Shown here: piece after piece, positions 22,303-32,589 of the stretch
How positions within the stretch are numbered: the stretch's first letter is position 1
How the letters are laid out: each line of letters starts with the position of its first letter
DNA from: Heliocybe sulcata
Taxonomy: Eukaryota > Basidiomycota > Agaricomycetes > Gloeophyllales > Gloeophyllaceae
Assembly: GCA_004369045.1 (NCBI GenBank)
Contig: ML213519.1
Location: 1 to 64,000 of the forward strand
Length of the DNA stretch: 64,000 nucleotides
Reading direction: 5' to 3'
The notes under the pieces: generated by a model
What the model saw: the letters and a program-made list of their open reading frames with translations, nothing else
What the model was told of the DNA's origin: nothing
Database searches by the model: none
Translations under genes and position numbers: made by a program

Positions 22303-25014
22303 CTAGCCACCCAAAGACCGCGGATGAAAGCTCTTAGGCCGCTTCTTGCCGCGCTCCAGGGACGATGCCTCAAGATCCCCGGACGCACCGCGCTTGCTGC
22401 TGCCCGCGTACTGCGACTCCAAACTCCCGCCAGAGACACCATCAACATCGTTCAAGTACCACCTCCGATCCTGCTCCTGCGTGGCGGGGTCCGCCTGCAC
22501 CTGCCCGTCGTCATCGGCCCCCAGACCCAACCTCCCCGTATCAGCCTCCGAGCCATCTCCATCGCCGCTATCGTCCGTCTCCTCACTGGGACGGGGGTTC
22601 TCGGCCACCTCCACAGCGTACGCGATCTCGTCGAGCACGCGCTTATAGTGCTTCAGCACCGTCTCGTCCAGCCACCGGCTGCATCTACACTCGCGTCGCT
22701 CGTCCTCGCTCAGCTCGGGCAGCGCCAGAGGCTGCTCCACCGCCACCGCCTGCGCCTGTTGCCGGCGCCGCTGCTCGATCTGCCGCTTCTGGTCGTCACG
22801 CGCCTTTCCCGCCTTCGTCTTGCTGCGCAGCTTCGCCCGGACACCCTCCGTGACAGCGAGGAAGAAATCCTGCAGCTGGTCGAACAGCATGGGAACAGCG
22901 GTTCCCATGCCCGGCGCGATGTGGTCCCACGAGTTCTTATTTTCGAGAAAGTTCTGCTTCGCCAAGGTAGCAATGCTCACGTTCGCAGAGCGCCATTGCA
23001 TGAGGAAGCTCGGTGTCGGCTTCTTCGGAACGCCTGGCGACTCGTAGGAGCAGGCGATATACGAGAAGGCCCAAAACACAGATTCGAGCTCGTCGAGGTA
23101 TGTGTGGTACCCTTTCTCGCCCGAGAGGACCTTCAGAGATTGGAAGGCTCGAGTTCCCTGGTGCAAAGGCAATGTCAGCAGTCAAGGGATGGAGAAGAGA
23201 AGGGCCAAGTACTTACAGTTTTGATATCGGTTTTCACGCCGCTGGTTGTCCTGTCTAAGGAGACCGCCATATCCAGGTCGATCAAAATTCCATAGTCCGG
23301 TGATTCTGCCCTGGTGTCCAGAAGTGCATTTTGAATGCTTATGTCACGGTGGATTATACCAATACTGTATAACTCTTTGCTCCCTGCAGTAGCGTTAGTG
23401 ACAACAATAATGCAAGCATCAGACAGGCGTACCGAGTACAACATCGTACATTGCTCGGAGGAAGTTTGGCACTGAATCAAAATACTCCAGAGATGGGCCA
23501 TAGTACGGTTGTGAAATCCAGTAGCCAACCCTATCAGAAACCTCCGGCCGTCGTTTCTTGACTTCTTCCGCTAGGAGGGGGATGCCGTATCGCGATTCGG
23601 AGATCGTTCCGATCCTCTGGCCCTTCAGCTTACCTATAGTTCCCACATGCCGTAGTCCGCTCTCTTGAACCTTCATGAGATGTTTCCATTCAGGATAGCG
23701 CTCTTCGGTTCTCCATGCGAATTTCGCCAAGAACTGGTCCTTGTCCTCCTGGTCCTCGACATGCCAGCAGGTCGTACCTCTCCCGCGGATGGCGCACCGT
23801 TGGAAAGGCGTGTCAGGGTTCAGGACGCGGTACCTCGTCAAGCCTGTCCGGGAGGGATCGAAGTAACATGTGTTGTCCCGCCAGAAGATGCGGTCGTCGA
23901 GGCCCAGATCGTATTCGTTCATGGTGGATATCGCCAAAACGATCTGAACGAAGGTGACGGCGTCTTCGCCCAGTTTATATTCACTCGAGTACATTGCACC
24001 GGCGCGATCGAATTGATACAGCCGTACGGTCTCCTCAGTGATCAGTAAGGCGTAGACGTAGCGTCTATTGGGTTGCTGCACGAAGCACTCCCTAGCGTAA
24101 ACAGCGAGCTGGAGACGGTCCTCCTTATGGTCGACCTGCCTCTGGATCTTCGCTTCGATAGGAGCAACACACTGAGAGTACGCGTACGGTTCTTGAATGG
24201 AGGTATACTTGGTCATAGCAGGGCCGTGCCCCAACATTAGTATGTCGGGCATTGTAAGGACATCCTTGCCGCCACGACTGCCTTGGCAATGGCGCATAGG
24301 CTTACGGTCCGTACGAACAACAAGCCGAGATGCTCGTCCGAAGCTGCCTAATATGGCGTTCAGATGCGTCTCTAGAGCTTCATAGACGGCACTATCCTCC
24401 TTCTCCGGGTTGACAGGGAGTCCTTTCCAGGTCTTCGTGGCGCAATCGAACCCCTCGTAGGATTCAAGGAAGGCTGTAGCCACCTCCTCAGATGGAACGT
24501 CTTCCCTTTGACGCACGAGTGTCTCAACGAACCGCTTTTTGCCATTCACCCACGTGTCACGAAGTTCATCCCTCATCCTCTTCCGCAAGTCGGGAATAGC
24601 CTGTTGCTCTTCATCCTCGATCGTCTCTGATCCTTTGCCGAAAGGGGTGCCCAGGAGTTGTATTTCTGCTGGAGCAGACTCCGCAGCCTTCTCATGCGGG
24701 AGGGTTCCGTAGAAGGCATGGGCGCACATCTCGGCAGTAACATCGCCTATGTCCCGAGTGAAGGACAGAGGCATGGCAGATGGGTGTATTACAACAGGTG
24801 CGTGATCTAATTCGTCACGTTGACGACGCGTCTCTTGCGGAAAACTGGAAGGATCTGGTAAACTGAGAGGATCTGGGAAACTGAAAGGATCTGGTAGAAG
24901 ATCGAAAGCATTAGGAAGCAGTAGACTTGTCCGGGCTATGCGTTCATCTAAGATATCCACCGAGCTGGACGTAGCGCGAGAGAGGGTCGGTTCCACTAGG
25001 GATTGGGGAAACAT
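22303..25014 (-). CDS. FunK1-type fungal protein kinase
   Basis: Three exons (25014-23433, 23383-23217, 23157-22303) splice in frame to 867 residues. FunK1 is a kinase family greatly expanded in basidiomycetes, with a split kinase fold and few known substrates. The N-terminal half (24,800-23,700) carries the long family-specific domain with YAQFVQ-like blocks and RYRVLNPDTPFQRCAIRGRG. The glycine-loop and hinge area is near GTISESRYGIPLLAEEVKKR, the catalytic loop is HRDISIQNALL across the first intron, and the metal-binding motif appears as LIDLDMA. An activation-segment GTRAFQSLKVL lies just after the second intron, and the C-terminus is rich in Lys/Arg/Glu with RKKRPKSFH-type basic patches. 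The ATG at 25014 is the first Met. An open frame continues 5' (to about 25,459) and could splice in, but it has no ATG. The catalytic motifs look intact. Confidence 0.88.
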
Positions 25015-25451
25015 TAGTTAATTCAAATCTGCGCAGATGACTGGGGCGCTGCGTACCTGACTGGCTTCTCCTCGATACGTGCTGCTCAGTGTCGTGCGAG
25101 AGCGATTCAGCGCCCAAAGCGGGATCCGGGACCAGATCAAGTGCCCAGTCAGCGCGCTCCTTGCCCTTCCTACGCGTCTTCAGTGAAACACTGGAAGCAG
25201 ACACTGATGGCGCGCGATCTCGGCTCAGAAGAGATTGTCCGCTAGGACTGAGGCAATTTTCTACTGCCTGTTTCTTGGCTGTCGGAGGCGGAGAGGGACG
25301 AGAGCTGCCCTTCGGACTGGGAGTAGTGAACGTTTGCGGACCCTGTGATAGACGGCCAATCGAACCCTCTGGCAATGCTTCAGAAGGCCAGCGCGAGGCC
25401 GCTGAGGTCTCTGGAGATGACGGAGTCGACGCAGAGCTACCGTGGTCTGTC

Positions 25452-25491
25452 GTGGTCAACGTTCAAGACAGGTGGTCAACGTTCAAGACAG
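25452..25491. repeat. 20-bp perfect tandem duplication
   Basis: The 20-base unit starting GTGGTCAACGTTC occurs twice head to tail (25452-25471 and 25472-25491). It sits at the 5' edge of the open frame upstream of the FunK1 kinase, just before base composition turns AT-rich. Confidence 0.85.
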
Positions 25492-26523
25492 AACAGAGTC
25501 TATGTATCAACTTCCTCGTGCCACGACGCACGTGGCCACCATCAGCTATTGGAGAATATGATTTCCTTATTCCTTTTCTAGTTATCTTACTAATATTCGT
25601 CATTGTATTCATTATTTCACATTTATTCTGACTCGACTTTGTCTCGTATGCTCTGGTTTATTGTGGAGCTCTTTCTGGAGTATATAACCTGTAGTATTTT
25701 ACATTGTAATATCACTTACTGCTTGTTTAGTCTCGACGATTTAATCAAGTTCACACAGCTGTTGGAGGTTATGTTTTCCTTTATTTGCATAGTTACCCTT
25801 TTTGGAGTTAGGTCATATATTCGCCACTTATTCCACTTCGTCCCTTGTGCCTTGGACATTCACTGTGACTCATTTCTCTTGTCTTATCATAGTGGGGTAT
25901 TTACTCGAGTTTATAAGCTGCTTACGTTGTAATATTAGATCTCCTTGCTTCATCTCGAAGGCGTGAGCAAGTTCACAGCCGCGCTTTCCTCTCCTCTCCC
26001 GACGCGTTCAGAGTCCGCTTCCTATTGCTATTGGCTGCCACTGAGGGCCAAGGCATTGCGCTTGTGTTCCTCTGCCTCTGCTGATGCTAAGTGTACATTC
26101 ACCGCGATATTATTTGTTAATATACAAATCGAGGGAGTATATCACACATAATAAACTTGATGCCATGGCCATGCAAAACCACATCGTGTATGTTATACCA
26201 TACTATCCTATGCTACACAAGCCCGGGCGTATATGTCCGAGCAACCAAAGAAACAATAAAAAGACAACAAGATTAGTTCATGTATGGATATAAGACCCTG
26301 ATGTTCAGGTAAGGATATAACACCACAGGGCAAGGCAAGAGAACTATACGCCCAATGAGGAACCATGAACCCATCGTTCATATGGGGGTCCGCACCCTCG
26401 TCGCTCGTCGCTCAAACTGACCAAACCCACCATTCGGCTCAGAAGACGTCCAGCGGGGTGTTCTTATTTGTTGCCCGCAGGAGCGTCGTGTTTGATGTAG
26501 CCACACCACCGCAATTTGGATCT
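25492..26523. other. AT-rich intergenic island
   Basis: The stretch from about 25,545 to 25,940 is clearly richer in A and T than its surroundings, and 25,940-26,500 is mixed. I find no coding signature, terminal repeats or target duplication. It separates the 5' side of the FunK1 gene from the 3' end of the zinc-module gene and may be old transposon debris. Confidence 0.45.
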
Positions 26524-29134
26524 TCAAGCTTCAGCATCTCCCTCCTCGAGCTCGTCCATCTCCACATCCTGCCCCTTGACATCCGACACAGAGCTCCGAG
26601 GCGCAGGCGACACGCTCGGCGCAGCAACCGTGATCTCCGGCACCGGGGACCGCGCAGGTGCTGGAGGAGCATCGACAGCCGCGAGATACGCGTTTGTGGA
26701 CGCGCTCGCGACAGTACTCGCCTGGCTGGTCGGCGGCACCCCCTCTCTCGTCTTCACCACCTCCCCCTCCACCTCCCACACCCCTCCTTTCCCCAAAACA
26801 CGGCTCACCTCTTCTTTCCCAAACCCTTCGTGCTTATCCCTCGGCACGGCCGCGTTAAGATACTCTACCAGTCCCGTCAGCGTCAGGTCGTCCGTGCTCT
26901 CGTACGTGGTGGAGAGGAGGTACGAGAGCGAGGTGTGGATAAAGTACGATCTGCGCGGCGAGAGTATTAGATGGTGCAAGAGAAAGGGAACCTTCACTTA
27001 CCGACCCTCGGGCGAGTCCAGGTCGGCGAGCCGCCTCGGAGGCTGGGGCTGAGACCACTCGTCCACCCTCCTCCTCTTCCCTCCCTCCTCGCCACTCTCC
27101 TCGCCACCCCTCGCCGCCCCGCGCTCCTCCAGCCCGCCCGGGCCCAGCTTCCACACCCTCACACCCGGCCCGCCCACCTCCTCCTTCCGCAGCCTCCCCC
27201 GCCTCCTCTTCGTCCCCCTTCTCTTCTCTAAGAGCGCCCGCCGCCTCTCCTCCCGCCGCCGCTCCCGCTCGCCCTCATCCTCACTATCCACCCCCTCCTC
27301 GCTCTCCGGATCCTCCACCTCCTCCTCGCCTCCCTGCCCCTCCTCCCGCTCACCCCCGCTCGCCCCACCCTCCGCCATCCTCGCGCGCGCCTCCTCTATC
27401 TTCTCCAGCCGGCGCTCCTTCCGCTTCACGCACTTGCCGCGGTGCATCACCCACGGGTACGCGCAGTACGTGCTGTCCTGACGCAGCTGCACCCACTTCT
27501 CGCACACGCTGCAGAACACGCGGTTCGGCTCGACGTGCGCGATCAGCGGGTCCGCGCGCAGGTACGCCGCGCGCTGTTCGGCGTTCAGCCGGCGGCCATT
27601 CGACGGGGGCGGGGACGGTGTGCTGGACGTCGAGGGTCTTGAAGGGTGGAGTTAGTCAAGTGCGAAGAGGTGGTGTAATGCGATACGCACTTGCTGCTAC
27701 CACCGTTTGCTCTGCACTCCTGCTTGTGCTGGACCCAACGCTTGATCACTTCGTCGCTTTCCTCAACGCCCTCCGTATGCCCTTCCCCCACCTCCTTGTC
27801 TTCCTCGCTCTCGTCATCCCCCTCTGCATCCTCGTCCTCGTCCTCTTCCTCCTCCGCATCCTCCTCCTCGTCGTAATTCTCAATCTCCTTCCTCTTCACC
27901 TGCTTCGCCTTCTTAGGGCTCGGTATCTGCGGCTGCACCTCAAGAGCCGTCGTCGCGTTCTTCCCGTTCTCGACAAGAGAGACCCAGCGCACGCACAAGT
28001 TGCACAGGACACGGTCGCCCTCGTATTTACGGACGTCGGGGTCTTTCGCAAAGTAGGCGACGCGGGGGTCTGGGGGAAGGGCGGGAAGCGGGTTTTTGGT
28101 TTTCTTGCCACGGCGTGAACTGCAGACGCGAGTAACATCAGTATCAATGTTCTACTTGTACGGTTTGCAAAATGAAACAAAATGTAACTTCCATGCTCCT
28201 CGCATCTTCCGAGACCAGAGACCGCGATTTGACGCTACCTCAGCCAGGACATAGGGTCGCGTCGCCTATGTCCCATATCCCAGAGACTGCGTCGTCCCTG
28301 CTCCCCATTGCCACAGCAAGCTACGTAGCCTCTCGCGGTCGCGATACTACAGTAACCGGGAGGAAGACGATGGCACGCTGAGCACGCAACATGAAGGCCA
28401 CAACGATGCTGCGTGCTCAGCCGTAGCGTCTCTATGTCACTTAGCTAGACACAAGCTTCAGCCGTTCCAGCCTCACGTGATTCTTGTGGGCCAGTGGCTG
28501 AGGCGAGCAGACGACAGCAAACCGACAGCAGTGCCGTGATCGAATCCAGGTATGCATGCACTCACCCGGGTCCCTTCCTCGCCAAGCAGCTCTTCCGGTG
28601 CGCATCCCACGGGATCGAGCAGTAGGTCGAGTTCGGCCGGAGCCGTATCCACTTGTGGCAATTCCCGCAGAGCACCCGGTACGCCTCGAACTGCGCGACG
28701 TGCTCGTCGTTGCGCAGGTACGCGATGCGTTCTTCCTCGGAGCGTTTCGCGCGACGGCGTTTGTTGGACATGGGCAGGATCGGCATGTCGGGCGACGAGG
28801 TCGGGTGGTGCTGCAGGATGTGCTGCATCGTCGCGGACGAGGGCGGCAGGTGCGAGGGGTGCGTGGGCGGGAGGCGAATCGCGGCCGTGCTCGATTCCGA
28901 AACGTGGTTGTTCGACGCGCTACGATAGAAGAGCGGAGGTCATATCGATTCGGAGTGATATATATTAACCCGAGATACGCACCATGCCGCCCGATGCGCC
29001 TCCCAGTGCTTCAACGTGAACCCCCCGGTGCCTTCGTCACGGAAAGACACGCCCTCGCCGCAGATCTCGCAAATCACGCGGCCGGTCTCGTACTCGCCGC
29101 GGCCCTCGACGTCGCCGGGCGGGCCCATGGCCAT
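26524..29134 (-). CDS. Protein with four CxxC-H-C zinc modules, unknown function
   Basis: Five exons (29134-28983, 28919-28566, 28119-27691, 27637-27002, 26950-26524) splice in frame to 665 residues. Four related modules are visible. Module 1 is CEICGEGVSF ... HWEAHRAAC. Module 2 is CGNCHKWIRLRPNSTYC ... PWDAHRKSC. Module 3 is CNLCVRWVSL with a long acidic insert before WVQHKQEC. Module 4 is CSVCEKWVQLRQDSTYC ... PWVMHRGKC. Modules 2 and 4 are preceded by a shared segment (ERIAYLRNDEHVAQFEAYRVL; RAAYLRADPLIAHVEPNRVF). Long Glu-rich and Arg/Lys-rich tracts separate them, with KRRRAKR and KRRRGR as possible nuclear signals. The C-terminal domain starts SYFIHTSLSYLLSTTY. Cys/His spacing suggests zinc binding and perhaps nucleic-acid or protein recognition; no function is known to me. 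The ATG at 29134 was chosen because the upstream Met frame does not splice in phase. Confidence 0.78.
28238..28503. repeat. Palindrome-rich, MITE-like block inside an intron
   Basis: The intron 28120-28565 is 446 bases, against about 50-65 for the gene's other introns. Within it CCTCAGCCA (28238-28246) pairs with TGGCTGAGG (28495-28503). Nested inside are GGACATAGG/CCTATGTCC (28247-28255 and 28265-28273) and a 12-bp perfect pair GCTGAGCACGCA/TGCGTGCTCAGC (28377-28388 and 28410-28421). This looks like a small foldback insertion that lengthened the intron. No target duplication could be set. Confidence 0.45.
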
Positions 29135-31954
29135 GAGGGGCGCGCTGTGTGGGTGTCAGAGATGCTATGGATAGACTACGTGGCGGGGAAACTGACTCTG
29201 GGGGTGGCGGAGCAGGCCCTGGTTCCTGGGGAGCAGGCATGTGCTGCTTCGCCTCCCAGACGAGGCGAAACGGCGGGAGGGTGTATGCAGCGGCCAGGGT
29301 GGAGGAGAGGGTGGTGGTGGTGGTGTGGAACGAAGGAGACGATATACAAGGAAGGCGGGGGACGGCATTGGAATTAAAAAGAGAATATTACATGATAGGA
29401 AACCGAAACATACCGTTCCCACTCAGATTCGCGCCACCCACGTGTCATGTCAGACAAAACAAGCAACTGACTTCTCCGTTTGTCTTTTTTTCCCAGAAAT
29501 CGCGGAATTCTAGGCCGCGTGATATGTCTGGAATTGGGTTGCACTGAGCTGCGTTTCCATCACAAGCATCACCGTTGCCGTCTTCATATCCCGAGCGATC
29601 GTCGTGTTCTGCGCTTTTCGCTGGGGGATTTTGTCATAGCAACCTCTGAAGTTATTCCAAGCTCGTATGTCGTTTGAGTTGCAGAGAACAACGCTCGCTT
29701 GACGACAATTAAATCCGAACCGAGCACGATACGGCATCAGAATGTATTCGACAACACACTTCCTCGACATATCTGATATATTCACGATTGACTGATCCGC
29801 CGGGAACTTCACTGAATTTAACAGGACGTATGTTTGACGAAGCGAGCTATGTCTCCGAGTGGGTTGCTTTCTTCTCAAACCGGTCTTGTTATTTCCTTTC
29901 GTGCGAGGGACTTAGACTTGCTGGCGGACGTCTCCTCAGTGACTCCGAGTAGGCGGGCAACGGGAGTTCACAGGGAGACTTGTGTAGGGTCCCGATAGCG
30001 TTGGCAGTGGCCCCCCAAAGCTTCGCATGTCAGCTTTTCGGGCATCTCCGTATGTTAAGACTTACTTAATCGAGTAATTTTACATCTGATCGAGAGATCT
30101 CACGCTCGAGCTCAAGAATCTCTAAGGGCTGTAGTATTCGTGTAGCAACATGTACCACCTGTTTAGAATTGTCTCAAAGGAACCAAGGACTATACTACAG
30201 ACACAGGGGCCGCCCTGTGGATATTGTTGGCTACCTGCACCAGCATCGTCACGGCGAGAAGGATAAGCTAGCCCCGGATATGCAAGCCGTACTGCCCGAA
30301 TATGCATTGTAGGATGCATCTACACCTTCTATTCTGGTGCATATAACTGGATTGATTACTCCTACCATCGGTAAGAACTCAGCGGTTGATCAGTTCGCAG
30401 TCCGACGCATCTTGGAACTTATCGATGCTGAAGCCGACCGCCTTGTTAAGGAGCATATGTTTCGCTCGCGTGCCAAATGGGGCTGGTATTTTCTCTGTAA
30501 TCTCTCTCCTGAAGCTATGCAGGTGAAACTCAACTCTGTCGCACCTGTGGCTTGGTCCTGTCTTACGACAATTGTTATACTCACGGCGAAAGCTTAGCTG
30601 AATGGCGGAAATGTCTTGACGAGCAGATTGTAAACAAGGAGCAACAAGCTTCCATTAAGACACTCTAGAGGATATTTTACAGTGCATATAGCCGTCCGAG
30701 AGCTTTACAGACAGCCCCAGGGCCAGCATACGATGAGGCTCAGCCACAGAGGTCACTCGCTTATGCCGGATTCGTCAAGTCTTACTTCATTAGGCCGGTG
30801 GCTGTGTGGGAATTCTAAATTTCGGGAGCCACTGCCAGCGCTATCGAAAGTCTTCACAAGACTACGAGGGACTGACGCTAAACGTTTCCAAGACATTCGA
30901 CCAATCCTACGTCAATTATGCTAGCAAACATCACGACACAAAGCAAGACATAACATTTCCGCGACGACAAATGCAAGTCCTTTCTGAGAGTTATATTCTG
31001 TTATATGACGTCAGTTGACAGCAGCGTCTGCATTAACCCGCCAGCAGCTTCCCAGGATACGACATCGAGTGATCCTGACAAAATAGCGCAGTGGCACGTA
31101 TGTTTGAATTCTGCTTATAGCACTTCAAAACATAATTATACTGAGCATGAGCTATCGAAGCATACACTTTAGTCACCGGCATGCTGAGTCTAACCAAGCG
31201 CTAGGTGAACTGCACCAATTGAGTACGTATTCTAAGGTCGACACTAGGTAATCAATAACCCTCGATACCACATCGTCTAACATATCATCCACGCCATAGG
31301 ATTCGCCTAAGCCTCAAAAACGGGGCCGAGGCATTGTATCTTTAGAGTGCTCAAGCACGCATAACTGACTCGGGTAACTCTGGAATCGCTGCCTTGTACG
31401 AAGTCATTCACTTACCGCTACATGATGCCTTCGATCAAGGTAACTCCGACTGTCGTTAACACAGCGCGCACACTTGACTCTGAGCATTCGGATGGTCAGA
31501 TTCAGGTGCTGGTATGGCTATGTCCTGAAGACATCTCGCTACACACTCGCTGCGACTAATCATAAATGTCACTGCAGCTTTGCAGCATCGCGCAATCTCC
31601 CGTCCGCTCAGACGAGTACTTACTGGTTCCGAAATTTTGAACTTCGGGCACCACCGATATAGCGCCCGCCTGCCCTCTATTAATCCATACGCACGTCCGA
31701 CTTTGTCCAAGATACACCCGGCGTGTAAGTACGCCACACCAATATTAATGTCTTGGAGCACGACCCCAATCACTGACCGTAAGTTCAATCTCCACCCTAC
31801 ACAGTTTGCAACAGACTCACTCCTTCGTGTCTCCGTCCGAAGCTATAACTCATGGCACTTCGCCAACACCAGGTTCCTCCTCTAGCTCCTACCTGCACTC
31901 ACCGGCACCATCGCCCCCGGGCCTCCGTGAATCTGAGAGCTCGGGTCGCACAGA
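29135..31954. other. Degenerate gene-poor region
   Basis: About 2.8 kb without an intact gene. Around 30,370-30,590 one frame has protein-like character (VRRILELIDAEADRL ... VAPVAWSCL) vaguely like the N-terminal part of transposon-associated DUF6589 proteins, but it is short and unsupported. Segments near 30,810 and 31,635 resemble each other weakly (both encode ILNFG followed by His), suggesting a decayed duplication. Otherwise nothing is recognised. Confidence 0.4.
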
Positions 31955-32200
31955 TTCATGTCCTGGAAGGGGCGCGCTTGGCCATCAGTCTGGCCGGTGC
32001 ACGGCAAATTCACGCTGAGACCTGACAAAGAGTGTGCGCTCAGTTTGTCTCCTTTCCTAAGCCGTGGCTGAACAGTCTTCTCTTCTTTTGTCACACTTCT
32101 CGGAGTGCTGCTCGACCGCGTCGGCTGGTTCTCGCATACTTCCGAAGCAGTCGCAGCTGCTTCGCACTAGGTTCTGATGTATACTTGTACCCTCGGCGTG
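31955..32200 (+). pseudogene. Decayed TGS1 fragment (includes an intron)
   Basis: Comparing by eye with the intact TGS1 gene at 45.7-47.0 kb, the segment at 32,092-32,142 (GCTGCTCGACC, then CGTCGGCTGGTTCTC, then a GAAGCAGTCGCAGC-like run) aligns with 46,102-46,152 at high identity. The alignment continues upstream through an equivalent of TGS1 intron 1 (32,031-32,070, including a GCTGAACA stretch near the acceptor) and more weakly to about 31,955. Because intron sequence is retained, this is a DNA-level duplicate and not a retrocopy. It has no usable frame and is a broken host-gene fragment. Limits are approximate. Confidence 0.7.
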
Positions 32201-32589
32201 TCACCGTGTGCAAGCTCATGGCGACGTTCTTGAGACAACGGTGCGCCGGTCGCCGATAGATGGCAGTACTTGTCTTCATTGCCATGGCGGAGCCACATCC
32301 ATCTCAGCAGTTACAGCAACAGCGGAAACCGGAACATTGTCACGCATTCGCGCGCCTTCCCTAAGGACCCTTCCATCGCGGCTTGGCCGATTCATATTTG
32401 CGGGCATTGACCACTTCCGGACTGATCCTACGAATAACAGACGTTGCATTCATCTTTTCCGAAATGGTTCTAATTTGATCATTCGCAAAGCAGGCCTGCC
32501 ATGGAGCAATCACGGCTCGAGAACCGCGGTGCGGAGGTACTACACATGAGTTATCTTCAGATTTCTCCGTTCTCGCCTACACTTACATA

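Noticed and set aside
22255-23295. Long plus-strand open frame (about 346 codons)
   Set aside because: It lies opposite exon 3 of the FunK1 kinase and has no family features; it is a shadow of the GC-rich coding strand.
27618-28118. Plus-strand Leu-rich frame opposite the zinc-module gene
   Set aside because: It is the complement of the acidic Glu-rich tract of that gene; the hydrophobic look is an artefact.
29037-29240. Extra first exon (MPAPQEPGPAPPP) for the zinc-module gene
   Set aside because: Its only donor does not join to the next exon in the coding phase; the ATG at 29134 gives a consistent gene.
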